Positions 1-7,173 of a stretch of DNA of 30,487 nucleotides are shown in pieces. The notes beneath the pieces were generated by a model. The model had not been told where the DNA came from. It worked only from the letters and a program-made list of their open reading frames with translations, and did not search any database. Both the position numbers and the translations under genes were made by a program. How positions within the stretch are numbered: position 1 is the first letter of the stretch; each line of letters begins with the position of its first letter. Source of the stretch: Bacteroides sp. CAG:530 (lineage in GTDB: Bacteria; Bacteroidota; Bacteroidia; Bacteroidales; Bacteroidaceae); the NCBI GenBank assembly GCA_000434735.1, contig FR881276.1:1-30487 (forward strand), written 5' to 3'.

Positions 1-116
1 CCCCCCCCTATTTATGATTTTATACGTTTTGATGGAGATGTAGAAAACGGATGCAGTTGTCATTGTGGTAATGGTGGCTGTGTTCGTTTCTTTTTTGTAA
101 AGTCTAAGCCGATATT

Positions 117-148
117 TTTGGGTTCGTTGAATTATATTTGTATATTTG
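117..148 (+). promoter_or_regulatory. Bacteroidetes-type promoter of the YitT gene
   Basis: TTTG at 117-120 lies 20 nt before TATATTTG at 141-148, matching the Bacteroidetes -33/-7 consensus. A second TATATTTG sits at 133-140 but has poorer -33 spacing. Transcription would start a few bases past 150, giving a very short leader before the ATG at 168. This supports the internal start over the ATG at 138, which lies inside the promoter. Confidence 0.7.
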
Positions 149-167
149 CTGCATAAAATCACATTTT

Positions 168-1133
168 ATGAAAAGAGAGACAATATTATCATGGGTTAAC
201 ATTTTGATAGGATGCGTTATCTTGGCATCCGGATTCGTGTTCTTCATCAATCCGTATAACATCGTTCCCGGTGGGGCGTACGGAGCCAGCATCGTGCTTC
301 ATAACTTGTTCCCCTCCATTCAGGTAGGAACATTCGGTTATATGTTCGATGTTCCGCTACTTATCATTTCGGTAATCTTCTTGGGGTCGAAATTAGGTGC
401 GCGTACCATAGCCGCGGCTCTTATTACCCCGTTGATAATGAATACTCTCTCAGCGCTAGTCTATCCCGATGAGGCTTCGCTCGAAGCCCTAGACCCCGCG
501 CGACTGTTGGGCGGTACGCTCGATATGAGCAACGACTTGATGCTGGCCTGTGTGATGGGGTCTGTATTAATAGGTATAGGTACGGGTATTGTGATACGCA
601 ACGAGGCTACTACCGGCGGAAGCGACATCGTGGGTATGCTGTTGCAGAAATACGCTCACATCCGTTTTTCGAGAGCCATCCTGATGGTGGACGGAGCAGT
701 GGTTTGCTTCGGATTGGTGGTTATCGGTTTCGGTATAGGTAATGAAGCGGATACTACTCCGGCGTCATGGCATCTGTCTTTCTATTCGCTCATCGCCATC
801 TTCATCATTTCGAGGATGATAGCTTACGTGATAAACGGTGAGAAGAATGATAAGCTGATATTCGTAATCAGTGAGAAGAAGATGCACGAGTTGCACCGAT
901 ATATATTAGACGACCTCGACCGTACAGCTACTTGCATAAAGAGTAGCGGCCTCTATACTGGCGCCGACAAAGAAATGATATTCCTTGTGGTGAGTTATAA
1001 GGAGGTGGCAGGCGTTAAACTGGCCATCAAGAATTCGGATCCGAACGCCTTTGTGGTAGTTACCGATGCTTACGATATATTCGGCGACAGATGGAAAACT
1101 CTTCCTTCGGCAAACGAGATTCAACCGGAATAG
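168..1133 (+). CDS. YitT family membrane protein (DUF2179 C-terminus)
   Basis: The 321-aa product is an integral inner-membrane protein of the YitT/DUF161 family, whose substrate is unknown. About five or six hydrophobic segments fill roughly residues 10-220, including the family-typical glycine-rich stretches NPYNIVPGGAYGASIV and ATTGGSDIVG. The last ~95 residues form a soluble DUF2179-type domain (YVINGEKNDKLIFVIS onward, ending near TDAYDIFGDRW). I place the start at 168 (MKRETILSW), because the in-frame ATG at 138 overlaps the -7 box. It is a single gene, convergent with the pseudouridine synthase gene downstream. Family assignment is firm; no transport function is claimed. Confidence 0.88.
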   Translation: MKRETILSWVNILIGCVILASGFVFFINPYNIVPGGAYGASIVLHNLFPSIQVGTFGYMFDVPLLIISVIFLGSKLGARTIAAALITPLIMNTLSALVYPDEASLEALDPARLLGGTLDMSNDLMLACVMGSVLIGIGTGIVIRNEATTGGSDIVGMLLQKYAHIRFSRAILMVDGAVVCFGLVVIGFGIGNEADTTPASWHLSFYSLIAIFIISRMIAYVINGEKNDKLIFVISEKKMHELHRYILDDLDRTATCIKSSGLYTGADKEMIFLVVSYKEVAGVKLAIKNSDPNAFVVVTDAYDIFGDRWKTLPSANEIQPE

Positions 1134-1172
1134 AACAATAAAATTTTTATTGAGTCACTTCATTGTGAATTT

Positions 1173-2816
1173 CTAAAAATCAGCTTCGCATACTATCTTA
1201 GTTAGAGTCTGAGTAACCGGATGGACAAATTCTATCTGTGCGGCGTGCAGATAAAGTCGGTCGGCAGGCTTACCGTAAAGGTTATCACCTACTATGGGGC
1301 AGTGCAAGCCCTCAGAATGTGCGGCGTGCACACGCAGTTGATGCGTTCTTCCGGTTAGTGGGAAGAATGAAACCAACGTGCGTTGCTCTGTGCGGTGTAT
1401 CACTTGGTAGCGGGTTACAGCTGGCTTGCCAAGCTCGTGATTCACCATTTGGCGAGGACGGTCGTCTGGGTTGAGGCAGAGAGGCAGGCGTATCATACCG
1501 CTGTCTGCTTCTACATGTCCGTCGAGTAGTGCCGTATATCTTTTCTTTATCTGGCGGGTGGCGAATAGCTCTTGCAGGCGTTGGTGTACTTCCTTAGTCT
1601 TGGCTGCCAATAAAATGCCTGAAGTATCCATGTCGAGACGATGCACAAGTAGCGGACTGTCGCTGTCGGGGTAAAGCTCTTGCAGTTGCTCAAGTACTGA
1701 TGCTAGTCCGTCTTTTCCCGGAACAGAAAGCATTCCTGCCGGCTTATTTACGGCTACTATCCATTCGTCTTCATATATGATATCGAGTTTACTGTCGCGA
1801 TGTTTGTCGTCTTGCAACGGATTCTTCTCTACGTTGAGTCCGATTAGCGCATGACTTAAGATTGGCGCACACTTGTTCTTGCACGAAGGGTAGAAACATC
1901 CGTCGTGTCTTATTTCGTCTTTAGGAGAAACGCCTTGCCAGAATTCACCCATCGCAAGCGGTTGCATATCGTGCTGATATGCATATTGTAGCATCTTTGG
2001 CAATGCGCACTCGCCGGTTCCGGCAGGAGGGATGGTATGCGTGGTTTCAGCGAATATCTGACAGATGTCTTTCTCTTCGCCTTTGGCGTTGAGTATACGG
2101 AACTGCTCGAATAGCTTTTGTTGTAATGCAGCCGACCGCTGTTTGCGTTCTGTTTTCCATGCGCTAATCTTGTCGGTCCACTGCTTTAGTGTGTCTGCGC
2201 ATCTGTCTACTTCCTCTTTTAGTTGTTTCTCCAGTCGTTTGCATTCGGCTTTCTGAAACTGACTCTCTTTTATAAGCTCCTTCTCTTCTTCGGGAGTGAG
2301 AGTGCTGCTTCGTCTTTTCCCCTCTCGTGCGGCTTTCGACTCTTTCATCATCTGCTTGTAGTCGGCCAGTCGATGAGCGGCATCTTCTTCTGTCTGTCTT
2401 AACGACTGCTTGGCAGAAAGATAATCCTTGTCGTGCTCCGCTTGAGCTATGCGGCGGTTAATCTCGGAAATATTGGCTTCTTCTATGCGGAAAAAACCAT
2501 CCGGTTGAAGCATATCGTAGATGGGCGGTACAAAGTAATCATGATGATTGCTTCCTGCCAGATTTCCGGAGAATGCTGCCAAGAAGCCAATTTCGTTCAG
2601 AGCGGTGCGCACTATCAGTACACCGAACATCTTCCCTTTACTTATCTCCTCATGCCAGTCGCTTCGGCTTTGCAGATACGCCTGCACCTGCTTGGCGGCA
2701 AGTTGCGTAAGCGGATGGGGTAGGTAATGAAAGGGATAAGTAAAAGCCGATGGCAACTGAATGCCACCGGCTATGTTATCGAATAAATGTAAGTACTTGT
2801 TTTGTGATGAATCCAT
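1173..2816 (-). CDS. RluA-family pseudouridine synthase with long N-terminal extension
   Basis: The product (547 aa from the preferred start) should isomerise uridine to pseudouridine in structured RNA. The C-terminal ~200 residues are the catalytic domain: HRLDMDTSG at about 392-400, with catalytic Asp395, then the family hallmarks RYTALLDGHV and GRTHQLRVH. The first ~340 residues are not part of a standard RluA: they contain a highly charged predicted coiled coil (about 118-235) and a Cys cluster (GCFYPSCKNKC) ahead of the catalytic domain. E. coli RluA-type enzymes are roughly 220-325 aa, so this is much longer; similar long forms are, as I recall, common in Bacteroidales. The ATG at 2816 follows the ispE stop by 5 nt, whereas the upstream ATG at 2852 would overlap ispE. 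Target site unknown. Probably cotranscribed with ispE. Confidence 0.85.
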   Translation of the reverse strand: MDSSQNKYLHLFDNIAGGIQLPSAFTYPFHYLPHPLTQLAAKQVQAYLQSRSDWHEEISKGKMFGVLIVRTALNEIGFLAAFSGNLAGSNHHDYFVPPIYDMLQPDGFFRIEEANISEINRRIAQAEHDKDYLSAKQSLRQTEEDAAHRLADYKQMMKESKAAREGKRRSSTLTPEEEKELIKESQFQKAECKRLEKQLKEEVDRCADTLKQWTDKISAWKTERKQRSAALQQKLFEQFRILNAKGEEKDICQIFAETTHTIPPAGTGECALPKMLQYAYQHDMQPLAMGEFWQGVSPKDEIRHDGCFYPSCKNKCAPILSHALIGLNVEKNPLQDDKHRDSKLDIIYEDEWIVAVNKPAGMLSVPGKDGLASVLEQLQELYPDSDSPLLVHRLDMDTSGILLAAKTKEVHQRLQELFATRQIKKRYTALLDGHVEADSGMIRLPLCLNPDDRPRQMVNHELGKPAVTRYQVIHRTEQRTLVSFFPLTGRTHQLRVHAAHSEGLHCPIVGDNLYGKPADRLYLHAAQIEFVHPVTQTLTKIVCEADF

Positions 2817-2821
2817 AAAAA

Positions 2822-3646
2822 TCAAATCATTTCTCGCTGACGGCAGAAGCAACCTCCAAAGCGGTCGTCTACGTTTTCTATAGGTTCCTTGAACAGTCCG
2901 TATACGGCAGAACCCGATCCCGACATGGCAGCATAAACGGCTCCCAAGTCGTACATCTCGTCTTTAATAGCGGCTATTTCCGGGTATTGGAAGAACACGC
3001 TGTCTTCAAAGTCGTTTTTCATTGTGTCTTTCCAAGTCTCTATCGGCTGACGGATAATATCTTTCAGTGAAACTTCGGGACGCGACGGACGTACCTTGGC
3101 GTAGGCTTCCTTAGTAGATACAAAGATATCGGGCTTAACCAATACAAGGTGATATCCGCTGAGCGAGATTTCTATTGGCTCGAAGATATTGCCTATTCCG
3201 GTGGCGAATACAGGCTGGTTCTGAATGAAGAAAGCACAGTCGGCTCCTAATTTAGCGGCATATTTCTCCATCTGCTCTACATTCATGTTTAGAGCAAACT
3301 TCTCATTGAGCAACTTAATCATGAAAGCGCAGTCAGAAGAGCCTCCTCCCAGTCCCGCTCCTGTTGGGATATGCTTGAACAGATGAATATCCACCGACGG
3401 CAAGTCATGGTCTTCCGCTATCAGATTATAGGCTTTTACTACCAGATTATCTTTCGGATCGCCATCTATGCCGTTGCCCGACACGCTGAGGTGCACTCTT
3501 TCATCGGCATGAGTAGACTTATTTACTTCAAGAGCGTCTTGCAGAATGATAGGATAGAATATGGTCTCTAAGTTATGATATCCGTCGGGACGCTTTTCTA
3601 CTATGTTGAGGCCTAAGTTAATTTTGGCGTTAGGAAATGTTATCAT
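2822..3646 (-). CDS. ispE: 4-diphosphocytidyl-2-C-methyl-D-erythritol kinase
   Basis: IspE phosphorylates CDP-methylerythritol at the 2-hydroxyl with ATP, in the non-mevalonate isoprenoid pathway. The 274-aa product begins MITFPNAKINLGLNI, where Lys8 corresponds to the conserved active-site lysine. The GHMP ATP-binding loop PTGAGLGGGSSD is at about 94-105, the catalytic Asp is in GADCAFF (Asp136), and a C-terminal glycine motif reads MSGSGSAVYGLF. Length fits the family. The start at 3646 is chosen over an ATG 39 nt upstream because conserved sequence begins there and a TATATTTG promoter box lies just upstream. First gene of a two-gene minus-strand operon with the pseudouridine synthase; divergent from dnaB. 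Confidence 0.93.
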   Translation of the reverse strand: MITFPNAKINLGLNIVEKRPDGYHNLETIFYPIILQDALEVNKSTHADERVHLSVSGNGIDGDPKDNLVVKAYNLIAEDHDLPSVDIHLFKHIPTGAGLGGGSSDCAFMIKLLNEKFALNMNVEQMEKYAAKLGADCAFFIQNQPVFATGIGNIFEPIEISLSGYHLVLVKPDIFVSTKEAYAKVRPSRPEVSLKDIIRQPIETWKDTMKNDFEDSVFFQYPEIAAIKDEMYDLGAVYAAMSGSGSAVYGLFKEPIENVDDRFGGCFCRQREMI

Positions 3647-3671
3647 GGTATTTGTTCTTTTTAAGTTTGTC

Positions 3672-3679
3672 CAAATATA
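3672..3679 (-). promoter_or_regulatory. -7 box of the ispE operon
   Basis: Read on the minus strand this is TATATTTG, a perfect TAnnTTTG -7 element about 26 nt before the ispE ATG. No convincing TTTG -33 element is seen at the expected distance. It lies back to back with the dnaB promoter in a 118-bp divergent intergenic region. Confidence 0.55.
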
Positions 3680-3723
3680 CGGCAAAGTTTTTAAAATACT
3701 CGGTTAGTGGGAGAGAATTTTCC

Positions 3724-3731
3724 TATCTTTG
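3724..3731 (+). promoter_or_regulatory. -7 box of dnaB
   Basis: TATCTTTG matches the Bacteroidetes -7 consensus and lies 34 nt before the preferred dnaB ATG at 3765. The -33 region is weak. The upstream ATG at 3729 falls within this box, which argues against it as the translation start. Confidence 0.55.
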
Positions 3732-3764
3732 CACTTCACAAATGGCTTTAATGACTATCATATA

Positions 3765-5321
3765 ATGGCAGAAACTATAAGAAGAACAACCCGGGTGCCG
3801 AAAAAGGCGAAAGATAAACCGGTAGATGAATACGGACATTTGCAACCTCAGGCACCAGAACTGGAGGAGGCTGTGCTGGGAGCGTTGATGATTGAGAAAG
3901 ATGCTTATTCGTTGGTCAGCGAGATTCTTAAACCCGAATCGTTTTACGAGCGTCGCAATCAGTTGATTTATGCGGCTATTACCGACTTGGCTATTCAGCA
4001 GAAGCCTATCGATATCCTTACCGTGGCAGAGCAGCTACGCGTTCGTGGTGATCTTGACGAGGTAGGCGGACCTTATTATATTACGATGATAAGTGGTAAG
4101 GTGGCATCATCGGCGCATATAGAGTACCACGCACGTATCATCGCGCAGAAGTATCTGGCACGTGAGCTGATTACCTTTACCAGCATGATTCAGACTAAGG
4201 CGTTCGATGAAACGCAGGATGTAGACGACTTGATGCAGGAGGCCGAAGGTAAGTTGTTCGAGATTTCGCAGCAGAACATGAAGAAGGATTATACGCAGAT
4301 TAATCCGGTTATTCAGGAGGCGTATGAAATGCTTCAGAAAGCGGCGGCACGTACCGACGGTTTGAGCGGATTGGAAAGTGGTTTCCATCAGTTGGATAAG
4401 ATGACGTCGGGATGGCAAAACTCCGACCTTATTATTATCGCGGCTCGTCCGGCGATGGGTAAAACGGCATTCGTGCTTTCTATGGCCAAGAATATGGCGG
4501 TTAACAATAAGATTCCGGTAGCTTTGTTCTCGCTTGAAATGAGCAACGTGCAGTTGGTGAACCGTTTGATTGTCAACGTGTGCGAGATTCCTGGTGAGAA
4601 GATTAAGAGCGGTCAGTTGGCTCCTTATGAGTGGGGACAGCTCGACTATAAGATAAAGGAGTTATACGACGCTCCGCTTTATGTAGACGATACGCCTTCA
4701 TTGTCGGTATTCGAACTACGTACAAAGGCCCGTCGTTTGGTGCGCGAGCATGGAGTGAAGGTTATCATAATCGACTACTTGCAGTTGATGAACGCCAGCG
4801 GTATGTCGTTTGGCAGCCGTCAGGAAGAGGTTAGTACCATTTCTCGTTCGCTTAAAGGATTGGCTAAGGAGCTGAACATTCCTATTATAGCGCTGAGTCA
4901 GTTGAACCGTGGTGTAGAGAGCCGTGAAGGTATCGAAGGAAAACGACCTCAGTTGAGCGACTTGCGTGAATCGGGTGCCATAGAGCAGGATGCCGATATG
5001 GTTTGCTTTATCCACCGTCCGGAGTATTATAAGATTTATCAGGATGAAAAGGGTAACGACCTTCACGGTATGGCAGAGATTATCATTGCCAAGCATCGTA
5101 ACGGTGCAGTGGGCGATGTATTGCTTCGCTTCCGTTCTGAGTTCGCACGTTTTCAGAATCCGGATGATGATATGATTATCCCGATGCCTGGTGAGGAGCC
5201 GGGCGTGATGCGTTCTAAGATGAATTCTGGCGCGTCGAATGCTTCGTCGGATTCGGCGTTGTCGTCGTTATCGGCTGGAGATATTCCGATGCCTGACCCA
5301 TCGGGGATAGTTCCGTTTTAG
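3765..5321 (+). CDS. dnaB: Replicative DNA helicase DnaB
   Basis: The 518-aa product is the hexameric helicase that unwinds DNA at the replication fork. An N-terminal domain (LQPQAPELEEAVLGALMIEKDAY onset near residue 27) interacts with primase in this family. A linker follows, then a RecA-like motor with Walker A ARPAMGKTAF (Lys233), the SLEMS motif, Walker B VIIIDYLQLM, and the C-terminal SDLRESGAIEQDADMV and FIHRPEYY motifs. No intein is present. The acidic/serine-rich tail after the motor is typical. Start 3765 (MAETIRRTTR) is placed downstream of the -7 box. It ends at a strong bidirectional terminator shared with the convergent sulfatase gene. Confidence 0.95.
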   Translation: MAETIRRTTRVPKKAKDKPVDEYGHLQPQAPELEEAVLGALMIEKDAYSLVSEILKPESFYERRNQLIYAAITDLAIQQKPIDILTVAEQLRVRGDLDEVGGPYYITMISGKVASSAHIEYHARIIAQKYLARELITFTSMIQTKAFDETQDVDDLMQEAEGKLFEISQQNMKKDYTQINPVIQEAYEMLQKAAARTDGLSGLESGFHQLDKMTSGWQNSDLIIIAARPAMGKTAFVLSMAKNMAVNNKIPVALFSLEMSNVQLVNRLIVNVCEIPGEKIKSGQLAPYEWGQLDYKIKELYDAPLYVDDTPSLSVFELRTKARRLVREHGVKVIIIDYLQLMNASGMSFGSRQEEVSTISRSLKGLAKELNIPIIALSQLNRGVESREGIEGKRPQLSDLRESGAIEQDADMVCFIHRPEYYKIYQDEKGNDLHGMAEIIIAKHRNGAVGDVLLRFRSEFARFQNPDDDMIIPMPGEEPGVMRSKMNSGASNASSDSALSSLSAGDIPMPDPSGIVPF

Positions 5322-5327
5322 AATAAA

Positions 5328-5361
5328 AAAATCGTCAGCAAACCGCTGACGATTTTTTTTA
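5328..5361. terminator. Bidirectional terminator between dnaB and the sulfatase
   Basis: A perfect 9-bp stem, ATCGTCAGC (5331-5339) and GCTGACGAT (5345-5353), is flanked by an A run on the left and eight T residues on the right. It can therefore act as an intrinsic terminator in both directions for the two convergent genes. Confidence 0.85.
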
Positions 5362-5367
5362 TGCCAT

Positions 5368-6894
5368 TTATTCTTTTGGCAGAGTAACCTTGAAGTTCTC
5401 GTTTTCTGTGTGTTGCTTATGGATTATGTCTGTCATCTGTTTAACCAAGTCGGGGTGCTGACTGGCTATGTCATGGTCTTCGTGGATGTCGTTGGCGAGG
5501 TCATATAAATAAGGAGTGCCTTTTTTAACTACCATTTTCCAGTCGCCCATGCGAACGCCTATTTGGTTGGTCTCTTCAAATTCCCAGTAAAGGAAATCGT
5601 GCTTCTTTTGCTCTCCGTTGCCTAATAGGGTAGGAGCGAACGATAATCCGTCGAAGTAGTCGGTAGCTTTCTTCTTGTTGGTGTACTTCTTTACGTAATT
5701 CTTCACGCCTATTAAGTCGCAGAAAGTAGGCATCAGGTCGTAGAATGCCAATTGATGGTCGTTTACGCTTCCAGCTTGTATCTTACCCGGCCAGCGCACT
5801 ATGAACGGTATGCGTATTCCGCCTTCGTAGCATTGACGCTTCAGTCCGCGCAACTTGCCGTCGCGTCCGAAGAATGTAGGGTCGGCACCTCCTTCTTCGT
5901 GAGGACCGTTGTCGCTTGTAAATATCACGATGGTGTTATCATCAAGTCCCTTGTCTTTCAGTTTCTGCAGCACTTCGCCCACGTATGCGTCGAGGCGAGT
6001 AATCATTCCGGCGAATTGTGCGTGGGTATGTACAGACGGGTTATATCGAGAACCTTCCTGTCCGCCCCAAGTCTTGTCGTTAAAGAACTGTTTCTGATAG
6101 TTTATCAAGATAGAGTCTTCGGGCTGAGCTAATTCGGCATGAGGCAGCGTATATGTAAGAATACCGAAGAAAGGCTGCTTTCCGTCTTGCTTATCAAGCC
6201 ACTTCATCGCTTCCTGATGAATCATGTCTGCCGAATACTGGGTGCGCTTAAAATAATCTTTCCCGAACATCGGATAAATGATATTCTCTTCCATTATCAC
6301 ACGTGTCACGGCGGTATCACCTGCCGCACGGCTGTATCGGTTTAAGAAGTTGGGGTAATAAAGATGCGCTTGGAACTGACAGATGTATCCGTAGAATTCA
6401 TCGATGCCTCGCTTGTCGGGGGTAGATACAGAACCTTCGTATCCGCCTGCCCATTTTCCGAACATGCCTGTGGTATATCCGTTATCCTTCATTATTTCGG
6501 GGATGATTATGTGTTCTGGGTCGTAAGGATGTTGTCCCACGCGCGAGAAATCTTCGTTTATGCCATATTTTACCATGGGCACGTTCTTCCAGTACTCCTT
6601 GTTGCCTCTTACTTCGCAGTGTCCGCTGTGTTGTCCGGTCATGAACGAAGCTCGCGACGGTGCGCTTACGGGGCTTCCGGCGTATGCTTGAGTAAAGAGC
6701 ATTCCCTCTGTCGCCATACGGTCAATGTTTGGGGTGGAGATATACTTCTGCCCGTAGCATGCCAAGTCGCCATACCCCATATCATCGCACATGATATAGA
6801 TGATGTTTGGTTTGTCGGTTTTCTTTGGGGCTGATATTACTGAAGTCGCTATAAGCAGTCCGCTTCCTAACAGGATAAATCTAAGTGGTGTCAT
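5368..6894 (-). CDS. Secreted serine-type sulfatase (arylsulfatase family S1)
   Basis: The 508-aa product should hydrolyse sulfate esters from glycans in the periplasm or at the cell surface. A hydrophobic signal peptide spans about residues 4-22. Metal-binding Asp37-Asp38 (CDDMGYGD) and the late TSDNGPHEEGG motif form the active site. The formylglycine precursor is Ser77 in SAPSR, so this is the serine type, which needs the radical-SAM anaerobic sulfatase-maturating enzyme; no such gene is in the window. The middle motif GGIRIPFIVRWPGK is typical of the arylsulfatase A-like group. Substrate is not deducible. It stands alone on the minus strand, with a possible structured leader upstream. Confidence 0.9.
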   Translation of the reverse strand: MTPLRFILLGSGLLIATSVISAPKKTDKPNIIYIMCDDMGYGDLACYGQKYISTPNIDRMATEGMLFTQAYAGSPVSAPSRASFMTGQHSGHCEVRGNKEYWKNVPMVKYGINEDFSRVGQHPYDPEHIIIPEIMKDNGYTTGMFGKWAGGYEGSVSTPDKRGIDEFYGYICQFQAHLYYPNFLNRYSRAAGDTAVTRVIMEENIIYPMFGKDYFKRTQYSADMIHQEAMKWLDKQDGKQPFFGILTYTLPHAELAQPEDSILINYQKQFFNDKTWGGQEGSRYNPSVHTHAQFAGMITRLDAYVGEVLQKLKDKGLDDNTIVIFTSDNGPHEEGGADPTFFGRDGKLRGLKRQCYEGGIRIPFIVRWPGKIQAGSVNDHQLAFYDLMPTFCDLIGVKNYVKKYTNKKKATDYFDGLSFAPTLLGNGEQKKHDFLYWEFEETNQIGVRMGDWKMVVKKGTPYLYDLANDIHEDHDIASQHPDLVKQMTDIIHKQHTENENFKVTLPKE

Positions 6895-6920
6895 TCGTTG
6901 ATATTTAGATTGTTAATGAT

Positions 6921-6960
6921 GATGCACGGTTGTATGCTGTCTCATGCATGCCGTGCCATC
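6921..6960 (-). promoter_or_regulatory. Imperfect hairpin in the sulfatase leader
   Basis: GATG-CACGG-TGTATG and CATGCA-CCGTG-CATC form about 15 pairs with a bulge and a small internal loop around a 6-nt loop. It begins essentially where transcription should start downstream of the minus-strand -7 box at 6963-6970, and ends about 25 nt before the ATG. It could stabilise the mRNA 5' end or be a regulator site; no known family is recognised. Confidence 0.4.
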
Positions 6961-6962
6961 TG

Positions 6963-6970
6963 CAAATATA
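6963..6970 (-). promoter_or_regulatory. -7 box of the sulfatase gene
   Basis: The minus strand reads TATATTTG here, a perfect TAnnTTTG element about 70 nt before the sulfatase ATG. The -33 element is not clear. Confidence 0.5.
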
Positions 6971-7098
6971 AGAAATTTATTTTTTTTGTAACACCATTCT
7001 TTGAATCGAGATGAGTATCGCCCATATAAATAAGGTATTAAAATAATGCGATGTGTAGAAAAAATCCGTCGTGCATCGTGCAAACCAAATTATTTATA

Positions 7099-7106
7099 TA
7101 ACTTTG
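7099..7106 (+). promoter_or_regulatory. -7 box of the pheT operon
   Basis: TAACTTTG matches the -7 consensus about 67 nt before the pheT ATG; the -33 element is weak. It is flanked by a near-perfect inverted repeat, ATGCGATGTG at 7046-7055 and CACATCGTAT at 7107-7116 (one mismatch). Confidence 0.5.
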
Positions 7107-7173
7107 CACATCGTATTTTGATGTACAATGGACTATTGTATAACGACTGAAATAAATAAAAACTATACATATC

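Noticed and set aside
1..156. Open plus-strand frame from the window edge with a Cys-rich CSCHCGNGGC stretch
   Set aside because: It runs through the YitT promoter, has no visible start and no recognisable family; it could be the end of an upstream gene but chance is as likely. The opening run of eight C is at the window edge and cannot be interpreted.
1136..1152. CAATAAAA/TTTTTATTG hairpin between YitT and the pseudouridine synthase as terminator
   Set aside because: The stem is all A/T apart from one pair and has almost no loop, too weak to call.
5368..6894. Polysaccharide utilisation locus around the sulfatase, fucosidase and SusD-like genes
   Set aside because: The three genes are separated by housekeeping genes over 25 kb, with no SusC, sensor or sigma/anti-sigma genes; they are treated as scattered singles.
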